NCBI GenBank assembly: GCA_964035545.1
Contig: OZ037767.1
Span: 2,674,680 to 2,738,679 of the forward strand
Reading direction: 5' to 3'
DNA: 64,000 bases
Origin: Bugula neritina
Lineage: Eukaryota > Bryozoa > Gymnolaemata > Cheilostomatida > Bugulidae
The position numbers were made by a program, and so were the translations under genes. Under the pieces are notes generated by a model. It saw only the letters and a program-made list of their open reading frames with translations, did not search any database and was not told the origin of the DNA. Shown here one piece after another: positions 38,776-52,531 of the stretch (within the stretch, counting starts at the first letter, position 1; every line of letters begins with the position of its first letter).

Positions 38776-40187
38776 ACGGGCAGCAGTTCATGAACTCTAT
38801 TTATACAATTATAGCATATAATATATATCATTACATACTCTACTAATATATTTGAATACCAAGTTCTATGTGTTATGATAATTCTTCACCACTGGGTTAC
38901 TATTGTATTTATTTTATTCCATTTCGGTTGTTAGTTTCTCTTTGTGAGTAGACTATGCTGGAGTACTGCTTATTGTTATTCACATAGTTGTGTCACCCTC
39001 TGCAAGTGTAGATAGTTGGTGCGGGTGTTGTTTACTCTAACAATGAAATTCTCAATGCCCCTTTGGGCAAGGGCTATTTTTGTGTCATAATATTAATTTT
39101 TGTTTTTCTGATCATAGAAGTCTTCAATGTAAATCTAAAATATAAACACTTAATATACCAACGATTTATAATACTGTAGTTACTTACACCAAATTTAACT
39201 CTGCTAGTAATTTGTAATTATTTTAGCTTGCATAGGTGAGGGTTATCTTCTCAATGTAATATATTGAGTTTAGACAATTTTTTGCTAAAATAAATGTTTC
39301 TTATGATTAATAAGAGATGAAAGTAGATGAAATATTATCTGTAAACCTTCAGCCTCGCTTTGGTGTATTCCCAAAGACTTGATAAACTCATTAATCTTAG
39401 GACTTGGCTTTTACAGATGGATGGTATTTTCTAACTGCACCATAATATGTGGTGCACATGTATATATTATAAACAGCATATTTATAAAAGGAAGTGGGGT
39501 AATATAATTAACTGTAAACTAATAACATCTCAAGGTTATTTAAATTTACTGCATCATGTCATATATTATGCAGGTGTTTCTATTCAGGTTAGTTTGTTCA
39601 TAAGCTGTCATTGCTATTGTATCTGGTCATAAATTAGGTCAAGCAAGTCATTTTTTAATTAAATCAGATTTTAAAAAATTTCAAGTTGGCTCAAATGATG
39701 TAGTTTAAAATTGTGTAGACAACTTCATAGAATTTAATTACCTTTTTATCACGGACTACTCTGACGGCAATTATGTACTACACAAAATACTCAATGACCT
39801 GTGACTAAATAAAGATGCAGATGACATAGAATCACAGTTACCAGCTACTATTTATTGTACACTTGAGCTGTTTATGGCAGCATATTGAGAACATCAATGA
39901 AACATGGTCAGTGTTAATAAAGCGCCACAAATGTAGATGATTTTTCAGAGCAATAAAACCATAAAAAAAATGTTTAGCAAAGGACAGCCGAGTCTCCAGT
40001 AAAGTAGATGATTAGCAATTTTATCATGAGTAAATTGATACCTAAGTGTATAGTGGAATACTACACTTGGTTTTGCAACCTTATCTTAACTAAACAATTT
40101 ATTTATACAAATATCAAGTTATGGAGGTTAATCTACATGATTGCATGTATACAGGTCGATGTATAACAAGCTGAAGATTATTACATA
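38776..40187. other. ACBD3 3' region and PPP1R27-like 5' flank
   Basis: AT-rich. AATAAA at 39289-39294 is the likely ACBD3 poly(A) signal. No ORF worth calling. An untranslated PPP1R27-like exon could start near 40155 (after atacag). Confidence 0.5.
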
Positions 40188-41460
40188 ATGAGTCGTAGAG
40201 CGAGTGTCTACAAACGGCAGAACCCTGGTAAGCCTAGAGTTAAATTCTCGGATGAACTGGTGCTCCAGGATTGTGTGAAGGAGAATGACATTGAGGAAAT
40301 GCATCACATGTTACGAAGAACAAGCCTGCAGGTCGACCTAAGTGCTATTAACTCTGCGGGTAAGTCACATGCCTTTCTGTAAATGAGGTGGTAGTAGGCA
40401 GAAATTAGTCTATGTTAAGGTACTGCAGCATGCCATGCTGTTTAATTACAAATTTAATGCCAAATTATTTATGCAACTACTATTTTAATTCGAAAAGAAC
40501 TTAACTCACAAGTTTACCATTATTTCCAAGATAATTTTTGCACTTTAATACACTTATACAGGCCAATAATTTTTAAGACAATAAACAATTGGCTAAATGT
40601 GTTGAATGAGTTGCCCTACTCTGGGTGTGGTCTCTGAGTTTCCGAATACACGTGCAGGTCTGACTGCCCTTCACCAAGCAGTACTGGATGGTAACTTTAA
40701 AGCTGTACGTCTGCTACTAAAGCATGGAGCAGACGTGAACAAAGTGGACGAAGACAGTTGGACTCCTCTACACGCTGCCTGTGCCGAAGGTCAGGCTGAC
40801 ATTGCCAGGTACGTGACATGAGCATCACTCTCTACACAGATTACCTCTTATAAGCATCACTACACTTTCTCAACGAAGATAACCTTTTACTATTCATCTA
40901 TGACATGTCCTGCACAAAATGGCAGAGCCTGTGCATTATTTTGACTGAAAATATATACTTCTATTTCTTTCCAGCTCCAGCATTGCGTGATTCTAAAAAG
41001 AAAACTTGGTTCTGAGACTTTTTATGGTTTTATTTTACTGAATGCCTATACTTTGTATTTCAGTTAACATAATATTCTAAATCTATAATCTGTAGAAAAG
41101 TGGAAAAACTATCTTTAGAAATTCTTTTAACATGAAAATATCGGCAGATAGTAGTTTCCAACTGACTGTTAAAGCTATTTTTCACCATAAAGTACATACA
41201 TACGCTGCAGATAACCACCTTACTCATAGAATACACTATGTTAGCTGCAGATACTACTCTCTTTCGTATGCAGATATCTACTGAAACAAGGCGCTGATCC
41301 GTCAATCCTGACTGATGATGGTGAAAGGCCAATTGATCTCTGCGATCACACCGACATGCCCACTATAAGAGTCTTACTTAGAGCTCAAAGTAGCGACATT
41401 GCTGTCAGCGATGATGCAGCCGACAACGATGACACCATTACAGAAGAAGATTACAAATAG
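40188..41460 (+). CDS. PPP1R27-like ankyrin PP1 regulatory subunit (169 aa, 3 exons)
   Basis: Exons 40188-40359, 40658-40808, 41274-41460, in phase. The N-terminus is basic and carries an RVxF protein phosphatase 1 docking motif, RVKF at 17-20, after GKP. The LQDCVKENDIEEM stretch and ankyrin repeats follow: 58-90 (GLTALHQAVLDGN...LLLKHGADVN), 91-123 (SWTPLHAACAEGQADIARYL) and a shorter third ending DDGERPIDLCD. Order and length match vertebrate PPP1R27 (dysferlin-interacting protein 1, 154 residues), which inhibits PP1. The protein ends in an acidic tail (DDAADNDDTITEEDYK) that I do not recall in the human protein. The short size argues against PPP1R12 and PPP1R16. AATAAA at 42023-42028 could be its poly(A) signal. 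Confidence 0.85.
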
Positions 41461-43816
41461 CCTACAACTCCACGAGGACTTCTTAAAGGCTTTACGAACA
41501 GTCTACAAGAGACTCAACTATCAAGTTAAAGGAATCTCGATAAAGTTTCTTATATAAATGCAATAACAACCCATTAAAGGTGTGGACATGTGATGCATAT
41601 ACACTGTAATTATGGCACCTAAAATCAGGTGAATGCCTGCTTATCAACATTACATTTCCATTTCATTGCTTTATTCATCTCTGTAAAAGGTGACACTTCT
41701 TAAGATTTTAAAGTGAGTATATAGAGTATTAATTTACTATCATTTCAATATCGTTATTATTATTGTATTGCATGAATTCCTAGCTGCTATAAACTTTACG
41801 TTAGTAAACAAGCGCAGCTTTACAAAACCAAACATTATAATTTATCAGAGCAAATTATTTTACACATTTGCCATAACTATTTAACTAAGTCCACCTCTAC
41901 CATTTTATTTTACATACGAATTAAAGTTACGGCTCTATTTTATACATAATGCAATCTTATTTATGATGTCCACACAAGCCTATATATACATACATACATG
42001 TGCTATCGAATTATGAAAGTATAATAAAAATGTACCAGGAAGCTTCAAGTTCTAAAGCCTGTAGATGGGACATTACAACCATCATCTCTGCAGATATTGG
42101 CAATAACTTGAAAGTATTAACTAATCCATTATCCTCTAGCATCTATATGAACATGAAAAGTATTTTTGTAATCTGAAGCATTGCATTAGTTTGATGTACA
42201 TGTAGGAGTCAAGCTTTACCAATGTTGATGCCATAATACTATTACACATTGTACACATTCAGGATGAATTAAATCTACACTTTTCTCAGCCTATGCAATT
42301 TAATTGCTAGGTAGTCATTCAATTAGTATAGGAATTGGAAAACCTAATAGAAATGTCACTCAGTCAAAATTGCCTGAAGGGTCTTGTAGAGTTGCTGATA
42401 AACAAAAGATATAGAATTGCTATCAAGTGCAAAGCAATAACAGTGAATCAAGGTACTATTAGTCATCACGACTAGCCATCCCCTATGTAAGAATAAACTC
42501 ATGCAGCTTCAGTAACTCGAGACCACTACGAGTTTCAAATGGTGGTGAATTTATGATATTGTGATATTATAAATAGGAAACACTGGTTAGAATCGATTAT
42601 CAGTCTAATTTATAGATGACGGATCAAGTATTCAATGAATAAATAATGATACATGATATTGATATTATAATGCATTTATTTTAACTTGCTTTGAGTGGAC
42701 AGAGAGTAATTCAACAAAAGTTCATCAAAGAAAATAAATCAATTTTAAATAAAAACTGAAATAATTATTTGAAATATTGGCATGTCTTGTATGGACCAGC
42801 TTACCAGCACCTGCTAGTAAATTCAAAATAATGGAAAATAATTGACTTTATGAGGTTGCAACTTGAAATAAATAATATTAAAAAAAACAGAAACACAATA
42901 TACTGAATTACGACATTTATAAGTTTTATGGAAACAAGAATAATCATAAGTGAGGACTAGAAGATATGTGCCTTGAGCTCACATGAAGTCGAAACTGCTT
43001 ACGAGTGACAACACTTTGCTCAGTTTCATAACTCTCAACTCTAAAAGCTCTTAAAAACACTCTTTCTCATTGGCAGATTTATATATAAAGATGTGATTTA
43101 ATGTGTGCTCAAGGCAACGTACTCCCGTAATATGAGATAAAGGGAATTTTTATCACAACTTTGTTACAACCAAATTACATTATATTATATTACATTAAAT
43201 GATTTCCTTTGATAAACATACGCAAAAATAATTTAATTTCGGAAAAAACACATAGAAATCAAAAAAATAATTGATATAGGCAGTTAGCACCTGGTATTGC
43301 CATGAAAAGAAATGGCTTTTAATTTATACCACATCTAGAGTGTATATATGTATGTATTTCTATTGTCTAAGGTTTACCACAGAGCTTTGAGTGTATCTAT
43401 TTCATCATAGAATAAAAGTAACCTGCAAAAAGCATTTAATGAACCCAGCAAGTTGTAAGTACAAGAAAAGGCGAAAACTTTAATTAATGCCTTTCGTTAA
43501 AAAATATAAACTATACATATATCGACCACACATATGTTGAAGTATAATTGAGACAGTGAAAATCCCTCATATTGTATTCTCACGATTAATATAATTTTTA
43601 CACAGCCGGTATAAACATACACTATAATTATAATTAATTCTTCAAGTTTAAATGTGCAGCCAAAGTAGAGTTTTAAGGTTAGTTGAAATAAAATCCAATG
43701 TGTAATAATCATATTTCAAATACAAATAATTGAGAGTTATGGCCACATAATAACGATAATGAAAAATAGACAAATCCAAACTAGAAGAAAAGAACATGTA
43801 GACTAATAGTTACCCG
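41461..43816. other. Tail-to-tail 3' region, PPP1R27-like and DDHD1
   Basis: AT-rich UTR-like sequence, with AATAAA at 42023-42028 on the plus strand. No ORF, RNA gene or clear repeat seen. Confidence 0.5.
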
Positions 43817-46800
43817 TTACTTCATAGGCCCATAGTCAGGAAATATTTGACTTAGTAGGAAGAGCGCTATCTCTGGACTAGCCCAGTAGGACGTGTGCGA
43901 GAATATGGCATTGACATAGCTGCTGGTCATTCCGTCGCTGCTAGGTAACACGTAGTCTAGCCTGAACTCCAAGTCTAAAGAGCGCACAATGGAATGCATA
44001 GCTTATGCTAGATTTTGTGACACAATATTGGTTAACCACCGTATGATAGTACATAAGGCCAATCATAATGTTACTGTTGCCAGGAAACAGGACTACACAT
44101 ATTTTAGAGGTGACTCATACCCGTCTGCTCCACAACGTCACCGTCATCCGACGTGACGTCGTCTGTCACATCTTCATCACTTGCCACACTCTGATAGTCC
44201 GTCAACTCTGCCGCCAGCTTTTCCTCTTTGTTTCCACCTCTTCCACCCAGTTTGGAGAAAAGACCTTTGAGAGCACCTACAGAATAAACACCGTGTGTAC
44301 AATGTGCCATACTATGTGACAGGGCACCTGCAACATGTGGCATACTATATGACAGGGCACTTGCAAAATGTGGCATACTATATGACAGGGCACCTGCAAC
44401 ATGTGGCATACTATATGACAGGGCACCTGTAGCAAGTGGCATGATGTATGTGACAGGGCACCTGCAACATGTGGCATGCTATATGACCCGGCACTTGCAA
44501 CATGTGGTATGTCATATGAGAGGGCACCTGTAACAGATGACACAATGTATTGGAGGGCACCTGCTGCACATCAGCTTATGTGAAGGCACCTGCCACAAGT
44601 GTCAAGTGAACACTATGCTTTATATGACTATATATTACCATATAATAACCTAGGAATGTTCACCTTTGAACCCTCCGTTGTCCCCCACACTAGATGTCGC
44701 CTCTTGTTGCGATGCATCCGCTATCGTAGATTGAGATCTTTCTACCTGGGCTTTGATTGGCTTTCTATCTCCATTCTGATTGGCTTGTCCATCCACAGAG
44801 TCGGCTTTCCCCATTTTCTTCACTACATGAAGCAGTACCAACACACATGACATACACTTAATAAGTAAAAGTAAATGTCAACAACTCAAATCTATAAAAA
44901 CAAAACTACAATCCTTCTAGACTAGAGCTAACATAGAGTAGCATAACTTCCACAGTAGTGACATGATGTAAATATTGCTGAAAGAAAAGTATTTGGTTTC
45001 TAGTATAATATTTGTACAATTTGTACAATATTTGTTCTTACATACTATAACATTTAGCATATTATTATCTAGTATATTATTATCTAATATACTATTAGTA
45101 CATATTATTATATTATCTAGCATATTGTTAGTACAGTATATTATCTAGTATATTATTAGTACAGTATATTATCTAGTATATCAATAGCAGATATTATTAT
45201 AGAAAAAACAGTTTTACTACCTTGACTGGCTGCTTTTCCAAAAGCAGCGAATGCTTTGGCTTTCATTTCGGAGTAAGGAACCTTTTTAGCTTCTTTGAGT
45301 TTGTGTATTTTGAGAGGTGCGATGGTGCTGTAATGTTTGAGTACCAGAGGCTCTATTCTGTATGCCTAAACACCAGGAGTAAACAATTCATACAACACAA
45401 GTGTATCTGTATTCATGTTGATTCACACCCGACTACAGTTACACTGGAAACACTTGCCATCATCACATAAACAAAGATATTACAACATGTAGAATACAAG
45501 GATTTCTAATTTGATTTGAAAGTCACATCTACTGAGTATAGAGTATTGAGTATAGAGTAGAGAGTACTGAGTAGAGAGTACTGAGTAAAAAGTACTGAGT
45601 ATAAAGTAGAAAGTACTGAGTAGATAATACTGAGTAGAGAGTACTGAGTAAAGAGTACTGAGTATAAAGTAGAGAGTACTGAGTAGAGAGTACTGAGTAA
45701 AGAGTACTGAGTATAAAGTAGAAAGTACTGAGTATAAAGTAGAGAGTACTGAGTAGAAAGTCTGAGTATAAAGTAGAGAGTACTGAGTAGAGAGTACTGA
45801 GTAAAGAGTACTGAGTATAAAGTAGAGAGTACTGAGTAGAGAGTATTGAGTATAGAGTACTGAGGGTGGTAGTTGTTATAGTACAGAGTAGAGAGTATTG
45901 AGACTTACAATTGGGTCACTGGGGTGGTAGATGTTATAAAATCGCTTGCACAAGGACTTTGGAAGTAGGTGGTCCATCAGCCCGTTAGGTTTCGGACGGA
46001 TACCTCTCAGAGAGAGGAAAACTCCCAATGGAGATCCCAGACTAAATAAGTTGCCTACCTAAATAAATAATTACAATACAACACAATATATCCTAACCTA
46101 GCACAACAACATTATAAAATTATAATAAATTTTATTGAATATAAAATTATTTCACTTACTTTAAACATTAAAGGACTAGTTTCTTTGTGGATAATAGAGT
46201 TGATATAGAAATCGTGAAGTCTGTAAAATATAAAGATTGATAACTATTCTCATAAAGATAAACTGAAAGATATTTTACTAGAGCTGATCAATTAATACTT
46301 GAAAGGCTTTTATTATGAAAAAGTAGGTCATTCTGATAAAATATGATGCATAAATCCACAAATCTAGTGAATCATACCACAATACCATTTGACTTGTACT
46401 AGAGTACTAGCAACTAGTGACTAGTACTAGAGTACTAGCAACTAGTGACTAGTACTAAAGTACTAGCAACTAGTGACTAATATTAGAGTACTAATAAATA
46501 GCGACTGGTACCAGAGTACTGATACTACAAGCTAGTATATAGTGACGGACTAGTCTTAAATTTAAAAACCTTTTACTTCTGTCTGACGTAGTCATTGATT
46601 CAAAAACTTTCTGAGTTTTTTGAGGGTCGGTTTCTGATCGTTTCTTCTACAATAAAAAGTTGAGAACAAATTAAATTAAATGTTTTGTGTTTATAAGATA
46701 AATACAATAATTTAATCATACTAATTGAAATATCTAAAATATACAATTATACACTTTTAAGGAGCAGCAATATTTTCAAAGACATTACTCAATGCTAATT

Positions 46801-49562
46801 AATTATTTTATCATAATATTCAAATGCTATAAACTTAATTTTATGTACCAAACACATCCAAACACTCTTATGTTTTCCTAACTATAAAACTATAGAAGTT
46901 GCCCCATCTAAAATAGACGAAGTATGCATACACAAATAAACTAGAGGTCAATGCTACTCACCAGTACATTAAAGACGTATTGGTCGTAGAGCTCAATGGG
47001 ATCCCACCCTGTGAGTATATCGTAGAGTATTACAGAACCTAAGGAGTGGACGCATATGGAGACCTGACCATTGTTGGCTTCAAAGTACGGGTTCTTCTCC
47101 ACAAATATCTGATACAACCTGTTTAACTCCGAGCTGAGGCCATCGATTATCTGCAGCAAATCAACTAATATCTGCAGCAAGTGAGAAGTAATTTGCAAAA
47201 AGTAAATTTATCTGCAGAAACTAAAATTTTACCTGCAGCTAATAAAATAGTCGAGTAAGAATAAAGCATATCATGAAGATTTGTAGAAAAACAGTGTCAC
47301 AGATTGAATCTTTACTTCACCGATATTTTCACACCGAAAGTTACTAATGTCTCCATAAAGATATCCTGACAAAGAAGATGCACTTTTTTAATTTGTTTGG
47401 AAATCAAATCATTTCCAATACCATTTTTAATTGCCTAAAAAACTGTCTCTACACGCAGTGCATTTAATAACAGAAAAAAATGATTTGTTAAAGCTTTCCT
47501 GCAACCAATGTTGACACTTGAAAAAACAAGAAACAGTTGTTGGTGACATTTACCTACTTATTTAGCAAGCAACAAGTCCTCTGTATAAAATAGCTCTGTA
47601 TGACTCACCTCTCCTCTATACAGAGGACTTGTATAATACAGTATATCCATAGTATACATAGTATGACTCACCTCTCCTCTGTACAGTGGACTTGTATAGT
47701 ACAGTATATCCATAGTATACATAGTATGACTCACCCCTCCTCTATACAGTGGACTTGCATAGTACAGTATATCCATAGTATACATAGCATGACTCACCCC
47801 TCCTCTATACAGTGGACTTGCATAGTACAGTATATCCATAGTATACATAGTATGACTCACCTCTCCTCTGTACAGTGGACTTGTATAATACAGTATATCC
47901 ATGGTATACATAGCATGACTCACCTCTCCTCTGTACAGTGGACTTGTATAGTACAGTATATCCATGGCCGTGGAGTTTAGTAACACCCGCAAATGACGCA
48001 ACTTCTCAGGTGTGATGGACTCTACCAAATCTAAATGTGTTGAAATAAGAATGTGTCAGTAACACAGTACCTAAGGTGTTGGTAACAGAGTACCTGAGGT
48101 GTCAGTAACAGAGTACCTGAGTGTCAGTAACAGAGTACCTGAGGTGTCAGTAACAGAGTACCTGAGTGTCAGTAACAGAGTGCCTCACTCGGACTGACCT
48201 ACATTGTAAATGATTTTTCAATAACTTCTAATTTTTAAACTTAAACAAATATCGGTAGATTACTGTGAATTTGAACAACAACAAAATACTGTAATCAACT
48301 TTACATTTACTAAAACTTCAACTAGAAATTACATCATCACATTGACATCTAAGTCATCACATCACTATATTGCAAGAGTATATTTTACGAATATCACAAT
48401 TGGATATTTCCTGAAATAACTTCACTAGAATATATTCACATACACCAGTGTATAAAACTTAACCTCCATCTAACTGTAGATCAGTCCTCCATTCTACTGG
48501 CAGAAACTCTATTCTCTGGTGCGAGGAGGTAAGATCTGGAAAGTACTTTGGTATCAGTTTATGGGTGCCATTCCGGAGGCTACAGTGTATGAACGCTTAG
48601 TTAACAACTTTCATGTGATATACACAGGGCTAGATGATGTATGCATCAAGCTGTTGATAAATTATCAAACGGAGTTACCCTGTCTCACAAAGTAGAGATT
48701 TAAGAAAGGCATTGAATCAAAATTGATTACTTAATACCCTGAAAGCCTTGAAGCCATATTACTGGCTTGTTTTTTGAAAGTCAACAATCTGCTTCAAAAT
48801 CTCATACTGAACAATGAGTTAGAGCCTTGAATACTGCATAAAATTGGCTATCAACAATATTTAGGTAAACAACTGCACAGCACGCAGTGTGCTGGCATTA
48901 CTGTCGAATTAGTGAATTGAAATAAGAGCTATTAGGGCTTCTTAACAATTTTCTTCTCTTAATCTAGTAAAAAGCTCAATTAGCTCTGTGTAGTAAAAGA
49001 AAAGAAGTGGGAATGAGATCCTGTTTCACTTCATTAGTTCTATAGGAAAGACAACTACAAAACGTATTCCACAGAGAGGTACCTGGTGCACACAGTGACA
49101 CTCTACAAGCAGGTACTTGGAGCACACAGTGACACTCTACAAGCAGATACTTGGAGCACACAGTGACACTCTATAAGCAGGTACTTGGAGCACACAGTGA
49201 CACTCTATATGCAGGTACTTGGAGCACACAGTGACACTCTACAAGCAGGTAGTTGACTTACTCATTGCAGCAGCTAATGATTTTATTTTGGTTGTACTTC
49301 TGGCCAATCCCGTGGACAACGAAGACTAGTTGAGTGACGTCAGGGGGCTTGTCATCCATCTTGGCTTGTTCATAGTAACCTCTGTAAAGTCTGGTCCCAG
49401 TTCCAGCTGAAAATAGCATAGATTCTCAGTATAAGAGTAGACAACTCTCAATAGCAACTAGCTAACTGTTGTATTATACCATGTCTAAGTGTTAACATAT
49501 TATGTATAAATTAAATCATTAGTTACAAAAAGTGACCCACTAATTTAGAGTCACCCGGAATC

Positions 49563-49614
<52 letters not shown>

Positions 49615-52531
49615 CGTACGTAAGTAAGTAAGTAAGTAAGTAAGTCATAATATAATATAGTAATATAATATAATATAATAGACAATAGCGACCTACGTTT
49701 GTGAATACTCAATTTATTGGTCACATATCTGAACATACGAGAGCTGGCAGCTTCACTGTACATATATACTTCGTTTACATCATACCAGTCTACGTGGAAC
49801 TCTGTGAACTTTACTGTGTGTAACGCTGTAATACATAGCCTATGTTACATATAATACATCATAGTATACAGTAATATAATATGGTGTGTTGTAATATAAT
49901 ATGATGTGTTGCAACATTCTATTGTATGCTGTGATATATTATAGTTCTAGTGTATTGTAATGCTATACCATGTAGATGGGTTTATATTGTTGTATTTACA
50001 CTCAAAAACCTATCACGATGTTGCATTATATATTATATTACAATAGTATTATTATATGCACAGGCAAAACCTCTATATAAACTACACTGCTAACAAATGA
50101 GCTGCTTTAAATGAATAAACAAGAAGACAGTGAAAGTAGCAATGTATGACACGAAATCCCTAGAGTTTTAATTAACAAGAAGTCATAGTACTTTGACAGA
50201 AGAAGATCAATATGGCTGACAGCTAATTTTTAATTGTGGGTTGTCTTGTCATTTCTGGCTGCCTTGTCATTTCTTAGTTCCCGTTTACTCATCACAGACA
50301 CAAGAAATACTAAATGAGGTCACAATAATTAGAACATGGCTAGTGTTGCCCATGTATGTCAGTCATTGACATGTGAGTGAAATTCTCCTAAGGTTGATGC
50401 AAGAAGCAGTAGATAAGCTTGTGTGTACAAATAAACTGAATACAGCTTATCTTCACCCTAACTAGAAAGTAAAACCATTAGCAGGACTTCCTTGTAGCAG
50501 AAATTACAAGGCAAACAGCACAAGTTAATTACTTTCAATTCTGTGAAGCCTTTATAAAACCTCTACAGTATATTCACAGCGATTGCCCTGGAGGTAGTCT
50601 AATATATTATTTTGAGCCAGAATGATCAACAATGAATTTATATACTAGTATTTCAGTAAAGTTCTTAACATTTACTTTTAAATAAATAAGAATACCCGCC
50701 CCTCTTATGTATCAATGAGCACAGGCTTTCTTCCGAATGTTATTCATAATCATTTCCACATCCATAAAATATATTACATTGAAGCAAGGAAGATAATTGC
50801 TGTTTGCCACCAAAACAAGTTACAGAATAACGAAATAACCAGTTTCAACAGCTGAACTGTAAGCAACTGTAACTGAGTCATCAAATCAACGAAGTATATA
50901 TTATGTCAACAGTGAAATCACTGTAAACTTTACTCATAAGTATTTCAGAAAATGGATGAAAGGCACTGCAGTTTTAGAAGTAGTAAAAAAACTGATTAGG
51001 ATCACTCAAGGTAACGTTAGCAGCAGCAGTTGTTGACAATGCGGAAAGAAATTTTCCATAATTGCAGATTACAAAATGGTTGCTTATCAATCACGTAAAC
51101 AGCTACCCCACTACACTATAATTATAGGGAGTTGTTTATGAGGAATAGCTCTAACCTTCTGTTTTACCAGCTTTCTTCCCATCAGTTTGAGAGTCGGGTA
51201 TAGACATGCCCCTAAACTTAGTTAAATGATCCTGCTCTAATTGTAGGCTATATTCATACCCCAATGGCTGTCCAGTGCCGTCCACAAACCACGTACCTCT
51301 GAGGATGGGCAGGGATTTACCTGCAAGATATACAATAATATTAGAGAGCTCATTGAAGGCTGGTGAATCAAGTTGATATGTAAATCACAAAATTCTAGTT
51401 ATTTAAAAGCTGTTGGATGAAAAACATAGATAACTCCTTTAACCAATTTGATACACTATTTACATTTGCACTATTGTATTTCTCTGATTTGTGATTATTG
51501 CTAGACTAAAATTTTCAACATTGAGATAGAAATCAGGCTAATATTGATCTTAGCAAGGTTACGCATCACTTGCATGGTATGCCCATTTCCAACTCTGCCT
51601 ATAGGCATGTTATATACTATATAGCCTGAGAACTTGACTTTTAATTAGCCTGTTGACCCTAAAAATTCTGAACCACACTATTCTATTGCTATTCTAGTTC
51701 CGAACTCTGTTGAGGTTTATAGTGATATTATTGAGCATTGCATTTTAGGATGTTTAAAAATCAGATTAAGCAGTTTCAAAATTGCCAACTCAGCACAAAA
51801 TATTCGAAAATGTGAACCACCGATCAAAAGCTGCAGAACAGAAAATATAAAGTTCGTTTACACTGAAAATATATTCTATAGTAAACACTTTGCCAGTTTA
51901 CAGAATGTACTTTACACACCTTTCCAGTATACTGGGTGTATTTTGCTATTGGTGATGTCCACTTCGTACAGCCCACCACGCACATGTATGTTAGCATCAA
52001 TATCCCCCTCCTCCACACTGTTACTTCTCAGCCTGGCATACTCTAAGGCTCTGAATCTACACTCTATCCTCAATGAGTCATACCCTATGAATGCAACCCA
52101 CCTAGCCTTTGAATCTTCTTTGTAAAACCACCTGCCTCAAAAGAAGGAGACGGTTACACAAAACTGAAAATCACAGGCAATTCTTAAACTCTAAATTTGA
52201 ACATAAATCTAATTTTACTCAGTAACATATAAACAAAAAACACACCTAAAACAAAGAATGTAATATGTTTTAACTATCATAACCATATAAATTCTAAAAT
52301 AAAGACAAAATTAAACCACCTTATTTCTTCCGGAACTAATTCTTGAACTTTTTCAATTTGCAAAGAGTGCCAAAACATTTTCCGGACAGGTGGGGGTGAC
52401 TCGGTATTTTCCTGCAAGCCACTAGTGTCTGAAGGTGACTGGAAGGAAACATTGTCAGAGCTGCTTATGTCTTCATCCGAGCCAAAACCAGACGCTTCAT
52501 ACTCCATACCTTCTCCGACGCTTTTAAACAT
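43817..52531 (-). CDS. DDHD1: DDHD1-type phosphatidic-acid-preferring phospholipase A1 (726 aa, 15 exons)
   Basis: Intracellular lipase that cleaves phosphatidic acid. Exons: 52531-52320, 52131-51920, 51320-51156, 49825-49697, 49406-49262, 48579-48464, 48030-47924, 47150-46962, 46646-46570, 46220-46160, 46058-45909, 45365-45221, 44822-44664, 44276-44121, 43974-43817. All phases agree. Landmarks shared with human DDHD1: [78 protein letters not shown], the lipase serine in [12 protein letters not shown] (S398), [13 protein letters not shown] and [10 protein letters not shown]. The C-terminal DDHD region ends [11 protein letters not shown] and FSHTSYW. It is shorter than human DDHD1 (about 900), mainly in the N-terminal region and the linker before DDHD. 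Exon 7 ends inside a 63-bp tandem array that repeats its donor. Confidence 0.96.
44290..44595 (-). repeat. 33-bp minisatellite in DDHD1 intron 13
   Basis: About eight copies of a 33-35-bp unit. On the gene strand each carries TTGCAG/GTGCCCTGTCATAT, closely resembling the true exon 14 border CTGTAG/GTGCTCTC. The copies abut the real acceptor at 44277. Confidence 0.9.
45050..45200. repeat. TATTATCTAGTA-type repeats in DDHD1 intron 12
   Basis: Irregular copies of TCTAGTATATTATTA and AGTACAGTATATTA, ending about 20 bp from the exon 12 donor. Confidence 0.7.
45530..45895. repeat. GAGTACTGAGTA minisatellite in DDHD1 intron 11
   Basis: Compound array of 10-12-bp modules (AGAGTACTGAGT, AAAGTACTGAGT, ATAAAGTAG) grouped in larger units. 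It reaches to within about 15 bp of the exon 11 donor. Confidence 0.9.
46395..46530. repeat. About 28-bp repeat in DDHD1 intron 9
   Basis: Four decaying copies of GTACTAGCAACTAGTGACTA plus GTACTAGA, about 40-175 bp after the exon 9 donor. Confidence 0.8.
47585..47965 (-). repeat. 63-bp tandem array duplicating the end of DDHD1 exon 7 with its donor
   Basis: Six copies at an exact 63-bp spacing. The GTGAGT donor (ACTCAC on the plus strand) starts at 47918, 47855, 47792, 47729, 47666 and 47603. Each unit contains the last 14 codons of exon 7 ([14 protein letters not shown] or a close variant), then the donor and seven more open codons (VSHAMYT or VSHTMYT). The frame stays open through all copies. 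The first copy is the true exon end by homology. Confidence 0.95.
48055..48190. repeat. 22-bp repeat in DDHD1 intron 6
   Basis: Six copies of CAGTAACAGAGTACCTGAGGTG, some 3 bases shorter, lying just upstream of the exon 7 acceptor on the gene strand. Confidence 0.88.
49075..49255. repeat. 34-bp repeat at the DDHD1 intron 5 donor
   Basis: Five copies of a unit with ACTTGGAGCACACAGTGACA and CTCTACAAGCAGGT, ending a few bases from the exon 5 donor (gene on minus strand). Confidence 0.92.
49563..49645. repeat. (AAGT)n microsatellite in DDHD1 intron 4
   Basis: About 20 AAGT units with a central ACGTACGT interruption, within 60-130 bp of the exon 4 donor. Confidence 0.95.

Noticed and set aside
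47600-47980. 126-codon plus-strand ORF
   Set aside because: Antisense to the 63-bp DDHD1 array; the open frame follows from the 63-bp period.
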